From JAHFQJ01 sp046050125 (lineage in GTDB: Bacteria; Pseudomonadota; Gammaproteobacteria; Burkholderiales; Burkholderiaceae): a stretch of 6,040 nucleotides of DNA. Shown piece after piece: positions 1-5,988 of this stretch. Location: positions 1 to 6,040 of the forward strand of contig JBJOQB010000177.1 in the NCBI GenBank assembly GCA_046050125.1, given 5' to 3'. Every line of letters starts with the position of its first letter. The first letter of the stretch is position 1. Both the position numbers and the translations under genes were made by a program. Under the pieces are notes generated by a model. That model worked only from the letters and a program-made list of their open reading frames with translations. It had not been told where the DNA came from and searched no databases.

Positions 1-878
1 AATTAGCTGTAATTGGTGCTGGTGTTATTGGGCTTGAATTAGGCTCTGTATGGAGACGTTTGGGTTCTGAAGTAACAATTTTAGAAGCTGCTCCTAATTT
101 TTTATCAGCAGCAGATGAAGGTGTTGCAAAAGAAGCTTTAAAATTACTTACTAAACAAGGTTTACAATTCAACTTTGGTGTAAAAATTGAAAATGTAAGT
201 AATAATGGCGATAAAGGTGTATCAATTAAATATGTTGATAATGCTTGCGTAACCCAAGAATTACAAGCAGACAAATTAATTGTATCAGTAGGTCGAGTAC
301 CAAATACTGAAAACTTAAATTTATCAGCAATTAATTTAGCTACAGATGAAAGAGGATTTATTCCTGTAAATCATGACTGCCAAACATCAGCAAATAATGT
401 GTGGGCGATTGGCGATGTAATTTTAGGTCCTATGTTAGCACATAAAGCTGAAGATGAAGGCGTAGCAGTTGCTGAAAGAATCGTAGGTCAAAAACCTCAT
501 ATTGACTACAATTGTATTCCATGGGTTATCTACACAAGTCCAGAAATTTCTTGGGTTGGTAAAACAGAACAACAATTAAAAGCAAGCGGTACTGCATATA
601 AAGCAGGTCAATTCCCATTTATGGCAAACGGTCGTGCTTTAGGTATGGGCGCTAGTGATGGATTTGTAAAAGTTTTGGCATGTGCAAATACTGATGAAAT
701 CTTGGGAGTTCATATTGTAGCGGCTAGTGCATCTGATTTAATCGCTGAAGCTGTTGTTGCAATGGAATTTAAAGCAGCAGCTGAAGATATTGCTAGAATT
801 TGCCACCCACACCCAAGCCTTTCAGAAGTTGTTAGAGAAGCCGCTCTAGCTACTGATAAAAGAGCATTAAATATGTAA
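1..878 (+). CDS. lpdA: Dihydrolipoamide dehydrogenase (E3), 3' part; 5' end outside window
   Basis: This FAD flavoenzyme reoxidises the dihydrolipoyl groups of the E2 core of 2-oxoglutarate or pyruvate dehydrogenase and passes electrons to NAD+ in the cytoplasm. The reading frame is open from base 3, so 291 residues are visible of the family's usual ~475. The missing part is the FAD-binding start and the redox-active CxxxxC pair. What remains begins in the NAD-binding Rossmann motif (GAGVIG at fragment residues 5-10, with the acidic E28 ending the second strand). The second FAD motif 'WAIGDV' follows, with its Gly-Asp at 137-138, then the dimerisation domain. The catalytic His-Glu pair is present as H270 and E275 in 'HPHPSLSE'. 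The C-terminus 'DKRALNM' resembles betaproteobacterial OdhL, which would place it last in an odhA-odhB-lpd operon, but upstream genes are not visible. A TTG at base 60 is internal and not a start. Family call is secure; which complex it serves is inferred. Confidence 0.96.
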   Translation, partial: LAVIGAGVIGLELGSVWRRLGSEVTILEAAPNFLSAADEGVAKEALKLLTKQGLQFNFGVKIENVSNNGDKGVSIKYVDNACVTQELQADKLIVSVGRVPNTENLNLSAINLATDERGFIPVNHDCQTSANNVWAIGDVILGPMLAHKAEDEGVAVAERIVGQKPHIDYNCIPWVIYTSPEISWVGKTEQQLKASGTAYKAGQFPFMANGRALGMGASDGFVKVLACANTDEILGVHIVAASASDLIAEAVVAMEFKAAAEDIARICHPHPSLSEVVREAALATDKRALNM

Positions 879-907
879 TTCCAAAATTGCAATTTTTGTT
901 AAAAAAT

Positions 908-948
908 CAGCTAAATTTAATATATAAATCCGAGTTTAAGTTTAGCTG
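908..948 (+). terminator. Possible terminator hairpin after lpdA
   Basis: The 13-nt arm CAGCTAAATTTAA (908-920) can pair with TTAAGTTTAGCTG (936-948), with one G-T wobble and a 15-nt loop. It begins 30 bp after the lpdA stop, where the end of an operon is expected. The run after the stem is only TTT, so it is a weak intrinsic terminator on the + strand. On the other strand the stem is followed by six T, but no minus-strand gene runs into it from the right. A related hairpin follows glmS. Confidence 0.4.
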
Positions 949-1020
949 TTTGAATATAGATAAGTAAGAATAATTTTTCATAATATTTGATAAAAAATAT
1001 GATTAATTATTTCTTATATA

Positions 1021-1056
1021 TGCCATAATTTACTATCTATAAAAATTATTTATAAA
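1021..1056 (+). promoter_or_regulatory. Candidate promoter elements for miaB-hisE-HIT
   Basis: Two overlapping possibilities are seen. One is an extended -10, TGcCATAAT at 1021-1029, with no convincing -35. The other is TTTACT (1029-1034), a 16-bp spacer, and TATAAA (1051-1056). The second would start transcription near 1063, leaving a leader of about 15 nt before the ATG at 1078. The region is so A/T-rich that such matches occur by chance, so the exact position is uncertain. A promoter somewhere in 950-1070 is expected because lpdA appears to end its transcript upstream. Confidence 0.3.
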
Positions 1057-1077
1057 TAATCTAGAAAAATATTGAAC

Positions 1078-2508
1078 ATGACTAATCCAGCTAATACCCA
1101 GCAGAATAATTCTGATATAAATAACGAAAATTCATCATCTTCAACCGTACAAAAAACTAGAAAAACAGTTTTTGTAAAAACATTTGGTTGTCAAATGAAT
1201 GAATATGACTCTGATAAAATGTCAGATATATTAAATGCAAGTGATGGTTTAATTCCTGTGGATAGCCCAGAAAAAGCAGATGTTATTTTATTTAACACAT
1301 GTTCTGTTAGAGAAAAAGCTCAAGAAAAAGTGTTTTCAGATTTAGGACGTGTAAGACATTTAAAACAAAAAAATCCAAATCTAATAATTGGCGTTGGTGG
1401 TTGTGTAGCAAGCCAAGAGGGTGCAAATATTATTGCTAGAGCTCCTTATGTTGACATGGTATTTGGCCCTCAAACTATTCACAGATTACCAGAATTAATT
1501 AATAAAAAAGATAATTCGGGCAAGCCACAAGTTGATATATCTTTTCCAGAAATTGAAAAATTTGACCATTTGCCACCAGCACGCACAGAAGGTGCAACAG
1601 CATTTGTATCAATTATGGAAGGTTGCAGTAAGTACTGTAGTTACTGTGTAGTGCCATATACTCGAGGCGAGGAAGTATCAAGATACTTTGATGATGTACT
1701 AACTGAGGTTGCAGGCTTAGTTGCTCAAGGCGTAAAAGAAATTACTTTATTAGGGCAGAATGTTAATGCATATAGAGGTGCATTGACTAGAAATAATCCA
1801 AGCAGTGAATATGCCGATTTTTCTATGTTAATTGAATATATAGCTGATATTCCAGGGGTTGAACGCATTAGATACGTAACAAGCCACCCTAAAGAATTTA
1901 CGCAAAAGTTAATTGATACTTATGCAAAAGTACCACAGTTAGTTAATCATCTGCATTTACCAGTACAGCATGGCTCCGATAAAATTTTGAGTGCAATGAA
2001 ACGTGGATATACAGCATTAGAATATAAAAGTATTATTAAACGTTTAAGAGCAATTAGACCTGATATTTCATTATCAAGCGATTTCATTGTTGGATTCCCT
2101 GGAGAAACAGAAGATGACTTTAATAAAATGATGAAACTGATTACAGATATTGGATATGATACTAGTTTTTCATTTATTTTCAGCCCAAGACCAGGTACGC
2201 CTGCGGCTAATTTACATGATGATACTCCGCAAGATGTAAAACTAAAGCGTTTACAATTTCTACAAGCTACAATTGAAAAAAATGTACAAGCTATTAGTGA
2301 AAGTATGGTAGGTAGTAAGCAGAAAATTCTTGTAACTGATGTATCTAAAAAAGATAGTCAAGAATTACAAGGACGAACAGAAAATAATCGTGTAGTTAAT
2401 TTCCCTGCTCCTATTGAAACACATAGTAGACTAATTGGCAATATAATAGAAGTGGATATTTTAGCTGGGTATAAAAATAGCTTACGTGGGATTATAAAAA
2501 CTATATAA
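1078..2508 (+). CDS. miaB: tRNA-2-methylthio-N6-isopentenyladenosine37 synthase MiaB
   Basis: This radical-SAM iron-sulfur enzyme adds the 2-methylthio group to i6A at position 37 of tRNAs that read UNN codons. From the ATG at 1078 it has 476 residues, a normal length. The N-terminal UPF0004 domain has its three cluster cysteines at C38 ('KTFGCQMN'), C75 ('NTCSVREKA') and C109 ('GGCVASQ'). The radical-SAM CxxxCxxC motif is C183, C187 and C190 ('MEGCSKYCSYCVVPYTRGEE'). A C-terminal TRAM domain covers about 405-470 and contains 'GRTENNRVVNF'. All six catalytic cysteines are present, so it should be active. The first ~30 residues are an Asn/Ser-rich, probably disordered lead-in. A TTG two codons earlier (1072) is an alternative start. 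No clear Shine-Dalgarno precedes either, and I prefer the ATG. The isopentenyl donor enzyme MiaA is not in the window. It is probably cotranscribed with hisE 27 bp downstream, an unusual partner. Confidence 0.97.
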   Translation: MTNPANTQQNNSDINNENSSSSTVQKTRKTVFVKTFGCQMNEYDSDKMSDILNASDGLIPVDSPEKADVILFNTCSVREKAQEKVFSDLGRVRHLKQKNPNLIIGVGGCVASQEGANIIARAPYVDMVFGPQTIHRLPELINKKDNSGKPQVDISFPEIEKFDHLPPARTEGATAFVSIMEGCSKYCSYCVVPYTRGEEVSRYFDDVLTEVAGLVAQGVKEITLLGQNVNAYRGALTRNNPSSEYADFSMLIEYIADIPGVERIRYVTSHPKEFTQKLIDTYAKVPQLVNHLHLPVQHGSDKILSAMKRGYTALEYKSIIKRLRAIRPDISLSSDFIVGFPGETEDDFNKMMKLITDIGYDTSFSFIFSPRPGTPAANLHDDTPQDVKLKRLQFLQATIEKNVQAISESMVGSKQKILVTDVSKKDSQELQGRTENNRVVNFPAPIETHSRLIGNIIEVDILAGYKNSLRGIIKTI

Positions 2509-2535
2509 ATTAGCAATTATTCTATTATAAAAAAT

Positions 2536-2877
2536 ATGAAAAGCATTTTAAATACATTAGATGAAATTATAGAAAGCAGAAAAACTCAAGATGAGCATGA
2601 ATATCCATCTTATGTAAATAAGCTTTATAATAAAGGGATAGATGCTATTTTAAAAAAAATAGCTGAGGAAAGTGGCGAAGTAATTATGGCAAGTAAAGAT
2701 ACAAGCCATACATCTCAAAATGTAGATAAAATTACTTATGAAGTTGCTGATTTATGGTTTCATTCTTTAATTCTGCTGAATTATCATGGATTATCTAGTG
2801 ATGATGTTTTAGCTGAATTACAAAGACGAGAAGGTAAGTCGGGTATTATAGAAAAATTGGAAAGAAAAGATAAATAA
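2536..2877 (+). CDS. hisE: Phosphoribosyl-ATP pyrophosphatase HisE
   Basis: HisE hydrolyses phosphoribosyl-ATP to phosphoribosyl-AMP and pyrophosphate, the second step of histidine synthesis. At 113 residues it is a stand-alone HisE and not a HisIE fusion. It has the all-helical MazG-like fold, with the metal-binding EExxE at E44, E45 and E48 ('KIAEESGEV') and ExxD at E69 and D72 ('YEVADLWFH'). The flanking 'SYVNKLYNKGIDAILKK' and 'VLAELQRREGKSGIIEK' are typical of betaproteobacterial HisE. It lies 27 bp after miaB and 10 bp before the HIT gene, so it is very likely in one transcript with both. The start lacks a recognisable Shine-Dalgarno and is preceded by an A-run, suggesting translation through an A/U-rich leader or coupling to miaB. 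Oddity: no other his gene adjoins it here. The intact metal ligands argue for a working enzyme. A broader MazG-type housecleaning role is possible but less likely, given the close HisE match. Confidence 0.93.
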   Translation: MKSILNTLDEIIESRKTQDEHEYPSYVNKLYNKGIDAILKKIAEESGEVIMASKDTSHTSQNVDKITYEVADLWFHSLILLNYHGLSSDDVLAELQRREGKSGIIEKLERKDK

Positions 2878-2887
2878 AGAGATAAAT

Positions 2888-3223
2888 ATGAGCGAAAACT
2901 GCATTTTTTGTAAAATTGTAAATAATACAATTCCTAGCAAGAAAATTTATGAAGATGATGATTTAATTGCATTTAATGATATAAATCCTAAAATGCCTGT
3001 ACATTTTTTGATTGTACCTAAAAATCATATTGATATGCTATCAGATTGTGATATAAATAACTCTGAACATATTCAACTACTAGGTAAAATGTCTGCATTA
3101 GCACCTATTTTAGCCAAACAACAAGGCTGTAATAATGGTTTTAAAGTAGTAATACACAATGGTAAAGGCGGAGGTCAGGAGATATTCCATATTCATATGC
3201 ATGTTATGGGAACACCATTATAA
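2888..3223 (+). CDS. hinT: HIT-family (Hint-type) purine nucleoside phosphoramidase
   Basis: Hint-branch HIT proteins are small cytoplasmic dimers that hydrolyse AMP-linked phosphoramidates and aminoacyl-adenylates; the physiological substrate is often unknown. At 111 residues the length is normal. The histidine triad 'HIHMH' is H101, H103 and H105, with H103 expected to be the nucleophile. It is preceded by the glycine-rich 'NGKGGGQE' loop that contacts the phosphate. An N-terminal CxxC (C5, C8, 'CIFCKI') resembles the zinc site of many bacterial members. There is no signal peptide or membrane segment. An AGAG Shine-Dalgarno-like motif at 2878-2881 sits 6 nt before the ATG, and only 10 bp separate it from hisE, so the two are likely cotranscribed. 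HisE followed by HIT is a standard order at the 3' end of betaproteobacterial his operons. The tatA gene that usually comes next there is absent, and the gene ends instead at a strong hairpin. Confidence 0.95.
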   Translation: MSENCIFCKIVNNTIPSKKIYEDDDLIAFNDINPKMPVHFLIVPKNHIDMLSDCDINNSEHIQLLGKMSALAPILAKQQGCNNGFKVVIHNGKGGGQEIFHIHMHVMGTPL

Positions 3224-3232
3224 ATATAAAAT

Positions 3233-3264
3233 AATAAGCATCATATCTAGGAATGATGCTTATT
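3233..3264. terminator. Bidirectional intrinsic terminator between convergent HIT and ppiB genes
   Basis: The perfect 12-bp stem AATAAGCATCAT (3233-3244) and ATGATGCTTATT (3253-3264) closes an 8-nt loop. It lies in the 53-bp gap between two converging stop codons. On the + strand it is followed by TTTATATTATGTTTT. On the minus strand it is followed by an interrupted T-run, the complement of AAATATAAAAT upstream of the left arm. It can therefore end both the miaB-hisE-HIT transcript and the ppiB transcript. Confidence 0.8.
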
Positions 3265-3276
3265 TTATATTATGTT

Positions 3277-3774
3277 TTATTCAACAATGCTAGCTTTATT
3301 AATAACAATTGCATCAACTGGCACATCTTGATGATAGCCTGCTCTACCTGTTTTTACAGCTTCAATTTCTTTAACAATTTCTAAACCTTCAGTAACTTCT
3401 CCAAATACAGCATAACCCCAACCATTTGCTGTTGGTGATGTGAAATTTAAAAAATCATTATCAGCAACATTAATAAAAAATTGTGCACTTGCTGAATGTG
3501 GGTCGTTAGTACGTGCCATTGCAATACTTCCAACTTTATTTTTTAAACCATTATTAGCTTCATTTTGTATTGGCTTGCCTGTGCTTTTTTCACTCATTTG
3601 AGCATCCATGCCACCACCTTGAATCATGAATTTTTTAATAACTCTGTGGAATATAGTACCGTCATAATGACCGCTTTTTACATACTCTACAAAATTAGCA
3701 CAAGTATTCGGAGCTTTTTCTGTATCAAGCTGAATTGTAATATTACCTTTTGTTGTTTCAAATAAAACTTTCAT
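3277..3774 (-). CDS. ppiB: Cytoplasmic peptidyl-prolyl cis-trans isomerase (cyclophilin) PpiB
   Basis: Cyclophilins speed cis-trans isomerisation of X-Pro bonds during protein folding. This single-domain protein of 165 residues has no signal peptide, which fits the cytoplasmic PpiB and not the periplasmic PpiA. Active-site elements are present. 'FHRVI' holds the catalytic arginine R44, 'FMIQGG' lies near 49-54, and 'SAQFFINVADNDFLN' forms the substrate groove. The C-terminal 'WGYAVFGEVTEGLEIVKEIE' is also typical. Two ATG codons lie in tandem (3777 and 3774, minus strand). The Shine-Dalgarno AAAGG (3784-3780) is only 2 nt from the first but 5 nt from the second, so I choose 3774, giving 'MKVLFETTKG'. 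It follows glmS on the same strand across a 115-bp gap that holds its own promoter, and it converges on the HIT gene at its 3' end. Confidence 0.96.
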   Translation of the reverse strand: MKVLFETTKGNITIQLDTEKAPNTCANFVEYVKSGHYDGTIFHRVIKKFMIQGGGMDAQMSEKSTGKPIQNEANNGLKNKVGSIAMARTNDPHSASAQFFINVADNDFLNFTSPTANGWGYAVFGEVTEGLEIVKEIEAVKTGRAGYHQDVPVDAIVINKASIVE

Positions 3775-3806
3775 CATTACCTTTATTTATTCTTTACTAA
3801 GTATTA

Positions 3807-3835
3807 ATTATACATAATACGTGAGTTGTCATCAA
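3807..3835 (-). promoter_or_regulatory. Sigma-70-type promoter for ppiB
   Basis: Read on the minus strand, TTGATG (3835-3830) is followed after exactly 17 bp by TATAAT (3812-3807). That is 4 of 6 and 6 of 6 matches to the -35 and -10 consensus at ideal spacing. Transcription would begin near 3800, giving a leader of about 26 nt that contains the AAAGG ribosome site. This is the best promoter match in the window. It means ppiB need not depend on read-through from glmS. Confidence 0.7.
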
Positions 3836-3836
3836 A

Positions 3837-3880
3837 TATAGCTAAATATTAAAATCTATTACAATTATAATTTAGCTATA
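3837..3880 (-). terminator. Possible terminator hairpin after glmS
   Basis: A perfect 11-bp inverted repeat, TATAGCTAAAT (3837-3847) and ATTTAGCTATA (3870-3880), has a 22-nt A/T-rich loop. On the minus strand it begins 9 bp after the glmS stop, as expected for a terminator. The T-run after it is short (TTT) and merges into the -35 of the ppiB promoter. Strength is doubtful because the stem is mostly A-T. It resembles the hairpin after lpdA at 908-948. Confidence 0.45.
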
Positions 3881-3889
3881 ACATTTTAT

Positions 3890-5707
3890 TTACTCAACTG
3901 TAACAGATTTAGCTAAGTTTCTTGGCTTATCTACATCAGTACCTCTTGCAATTGCAGTATGGTAAGATAAAAGTTGTAATGCAACTACGTGTACAATTGG
4001 AGAAAGTAAACCTAAGTTCTCAGGTAATGTGATTACATGCATACCTTGTGATGATTCAATATGACTATTTGCATCAGCAAACACATACATTTCTCCACCC
4101 CTTGCTTGCACTTCTTGAATATTAGATTTTAATTTTTCTAGTAATGCATCATTTGGTGCTACTGTAACTACAGGCATTTCCTCAGTAACTAAAGCAAGAG
4201 GTCCATGCTTTAACTCGCCTGCTGGATAAGCTTCTGCATGAATGTAAGTAATTTCTTTTAGTTTTAATGCACCCTCCAAAGCAATTGGATAGTACATACC
4301 TCTTCCTAAAAATAATGCATTTTCTTTTCTAGCAAAAACCTCACTCCAACCAATAATTGCTGGCTCTAAGGCTAAAACTGCTTGAACTGCTAAAGGTAAA
4401 TGCTGTAATTTTTGAATTGCTGTATTATCTACTGTTTTTCCTCTAAGTTTTGCTAATGTATTTGCTAAAATATAAAAAGCAACTAACTGCGTAGTAAATG
4501 CTTTTGTAGAAGCAACGCCAATTTCTCGACCTGCTTTAGTGAGGAAACTTAGTTCTGTTTCTTGTACCATTCCAGAAGTAGAAACATTACAAATAGATAA
4601 TGTATGAGCATGACCTAAATCTTTAGCATGTCTTAATGCTGCTAATGTATCGGCTGTTTCTCCTGATTGTGATACAACTATTATTAATTGTTTAGGATTT
4701 GATACGCTATCTCTGTATCTATATTCGCTAGCTATTTCAACATTTGTTGGTATTCCTGCTACACTTTCCAACCAGTACTTAGCTGTACAACCAGAGTAAT
4801 AGCTTGTACCACATGCTAAAATTAAAATGCTATCAATTTTTGAGAATACATCTTGTGCTTTTTCGCCAAAAACATTTGGTGTAAACATATTTTGCGTATC
4901 AATGCAACTTAAAGTATCAGCTATTGCCGTTGGTTGCTCAAAAATCTCTTTTTGCATGTAATGTGCATAAGGACCTAAATCAACATCTTGATTTAAGGCT
5001 TTTACATCTTTTACATTACGCTCTACATTATGTCCATTTTTATCAAAAATAGTATAAGAATTTTGGCTAATATTAACAATATCTCCATCTTCTAAGTACA
5101 TAGCCTGATTTGCTCTATCTGCAATTGCCATAATATCAGATACTAAAAAATTCTCATCTTTACCTAAACCCAATACTAACGGAGAACCTAATCTAGCACC
5201 AATAATTGAGCTTGGATTATCTTTAGTAAATACAGCAACTGCATAAGCACCTTTTAATTCTTTAGTTGCTCTTGTTACTGAAGCTAATAAATCTTTTGTT
5301 TCTTCATAGTAAGAGTCAATCAAGTGTGCCATAACTTCAGTATCTGTTTGTGATACAAATGTGTAACCTTTAGCAATTAATTCATTTCTTAAAGGCTCAA
5401 AATTCTCAATAATTCCATTATGAACTAAAGCAATACGATTACTTGAAAAATGAGGGTGTGCATTGTCAGTTGTTGGTTTACCATGAGTTGCCCAACGAGT
5501 GTGAGCAATACCAATAGTACTTGTATAAGTTTGTGCTTGTTCTGTTAAATCATTAATTCGATTTGTAGTACGTAATCTTAGTAATTCATTATTATTTATT
5601 ACTGCAATACCACAAGAATCATAACCACGATATTCTAATCTTTGTAAGCCATTAATTAATGCATCAATAATATTTATTTTAGAAACAGCCGCAACAATAC
5701 CGCACAT
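3890..5707 (-). CDS. glmS: Glutamine--fructose-6-phosphate aminotransferase (isomerizing) GlmS
   Basis: GlmS makes glucosamine-6-phosphate from fructose-6-phosphate and glutamine. This is the first committed step to UDP-GlcNAc for peptidoglycan and lipopolysaccharide, carried out in the cytoplasm. The 605 residues match the family (~609). The N-terminal Ntn glutaminase domain (about 2-240) has the nucleophile C2, exposed after Met removal, plus 'HTRWATHG' (R71, W72), 'HNGIIENF' (96-103) and 'QTDTEV'. Two SIS sugar-isomerase domains follow. They show 'ACGTSYYSG' near 298, 'VSQSGETADTLAALR' and 'ELKHGPLAL', with catalytic H501. The conserved C-terminal tail 'DKPRNLAKSVTVE' carries K600. The start is fixed by the need for Cys at position 2 and by a good AAGGA Shine-Dalgarno (5718-5714) 6 nt upstream. 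The usual 'CGIVGA' reads 'CGIVAA' here, a mild change. No glmS ribozyme-like structure is evident upstream. glmU, a common neighbour elsewhere, is not in the window. Confidence 0.98.
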   Translation of the reverse strand: MCGIVAAVSKINIIDALINGLQRLEYRGYDSCGIAVINNNELLRLRTTNRINDLTEQAQTYTSTIGIAHTRWATHGKPTTDNAHPHFSSNRIALVHNGIIENFEPLRNELIAKGYTFVSQTDTEVMAHLIDSYYEETKDLLASVTRATKELKGAYAVAVFTKDNPSSIIGARLGSPLVLGLGKDENFLVSDIMAIADRANQAMYLEDGDIVNISQNSYTIFDKNGHNVERNVKDVKALNQDVDLGPYAHYMQKEIFEQPTAIADTLSCIDTQNMFTPNVFGEKAQDVFSKIDSILILACGTSYYSGCTAKYWLESVAGIPTNVEIASEYRYRDSVSNPKQLIIVVSQSGETADTLAALRHAKDLGHAHTLSICNVSTSGMVQETELSFLTKAGREIGVASTKAFTTQLVAFYILANTLAKLRGKTVDNTAIQKLQHLPLAVQAVLALEPAIIGWSEVFARKENALFLGRGMYYPIALEGALKLKEITYIHAEAYPAGELKHGPLALVTEEMPVVTVAPNDALLEKLKSNIQEVQARGGEMYVFADANSHIESSQGMHVITLPENLGLLSPIVHVVALQLLSYHTAIARGTDVDKPRNLAKSVTVE

Positions 5708-5763
5708 ACTTAATCCTTGATTATATTAGAATTTAAAAAATTATTTTTTTATCTTAAATTTTA

Positions 5764-5780
5764 AAATACTTAAAGTATTT
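5764..5780. promoter_or_regulatory. Perfect palindrome, possible operator in the glmS promoter
   Basis: AAATACTT (5764-5771), a central A, and AAGTATTT (5773-5780) form a perfect 17-bp odd palindrome. On the minus strand it starts at the base right after a TATAAT box (5786-5781), so it spans the expected transcription start of glmS. That is a classical repressor position. No regulator is encoded here, and A/T-only palindromes also arise by chance, so the operator role is inferred. Confidence 0.35.
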
Positions 5781-5810
5781 ATTATATTTTAGATATATGT
5801 AATTATTCAT
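5781..5810 (-). promoter_or_regulatory. Candidate glmS promoter
   Basis: On the minus strand a consensus TATAAT occurs at 5786-5781. The -35 is poor: TGAATA (5809-5804) with a 17-bp spacer, or ATGAAT (5810-5805) with 18. Transcription would start near 5774 and give a leader of about 66 nt. A second TATAAT at 5725-5720 is less likely, because its start point would fall on the glmS ribosome site and it has no -35. Confidence 0.4.
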
Positions 5811-5931
5811 ATTTTTATGTAGATTGTAAATATGATAATGAAAATATATGCTAATATACACAATATTATAAGCGTTATATGATTTTCAGCATTTTTTATT
5901 ATCCATAATACACAATAATAGTTTATCAAAC

Positions 5932-5972
5932 TTGCCGTAAAACCTCGTCCTTCAGGGCGGGGATATAAGGCA
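5932..5972 (+). mobile_element. IS200/IS605-type right-end (omega-RNA-like) hairpin, solitary remnant
   Basis: CCTCGTCC (5943-5950) pairs with GGGCGGGG (5955-5962) around a UUCA tetraloop. The 8 pairs include two G-U wobbles that exist only if the + strand is the RNA. The hairpin with its lead-in 'TTGCCGTAAAA' and follow-on 'ATATAAGG' resembles, from memory, the conserved block just after tnpB genes of IS605/IS1341-like elements, where it forms the transposon right end and the 3' part of the TnpB guide RNA. About 60% of bases 5941-5970 are G or C, far above the surroundings. There is no T-run after it, so it is not an ordinary terminator. No tnpA or tnpB, intact or decayed, is seen upstream on the + strand, so it is either a relic or a small non-autonomous derivative. 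A REP-like palindrome of other origin is the main alternative. Confidence 0.5.
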
Positions 5973-5988
5973 ACACGAAAAACACGAA
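5972..5988 (+). repeat. Short tandem repeat AACACGAA x2
   Basis: AACACGAA occurs at 5972-5979 and again at 5981-5988, separated by one A. It lies 9 bp after the IS605-like hairpin, where such an element would end and flanking DNA begin. Two copies of 8 bp are too few to give a function. Confidence 0.4.

Noticed and set aside
60..62. TTG at base 60 as the start of the first gene
   Set aside because: The frame continues upstream to base 3 and encodes the NAD-binding GxGxxG motif, so the gene is cut by the window edge and does not start here.
710..892. 60-codon minus-strand open frame over the lpdA 3' end
   Set aside because: It is antisense to the conserved dimerisation domain of lpdA, and the low-complexity Ala/Ser protein mirrors the coding strand.
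3565..3765. 66-codon plus-strand open frame
   Set aside because: It lies wholly antisense within ppiB, whose cyclophilin motifs are unmistakable. Cys/Phe-rich composition is typical of a shadow frame.
5708..5773. glmS ribozyme or other riboswitch in the glmS leader
   Set aside because: The leader is only about 66 nt and nearly all A/T, with none of the G+C-rich paired elements of the glmS ribozyme, which is also not expected in Proteobacteria.
5856..5917. 10-bp direct repeat ATACACAATA, two copies 52 bp apart, as iterons or a CRISPR-like array
   Set aside because: Only two short copies in very A/T-rich DNA, with no third unit at the same spacing. Chance is a sufficient explanation.
5943..5962. 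G+C-rich hairpin as an intrinsic terminator
   Set aside because: It is followed by ATATAAGGC with no T-run, no + strand gene ends just before it, and on the minus strand its two wobble pairs become A-C mismatches.
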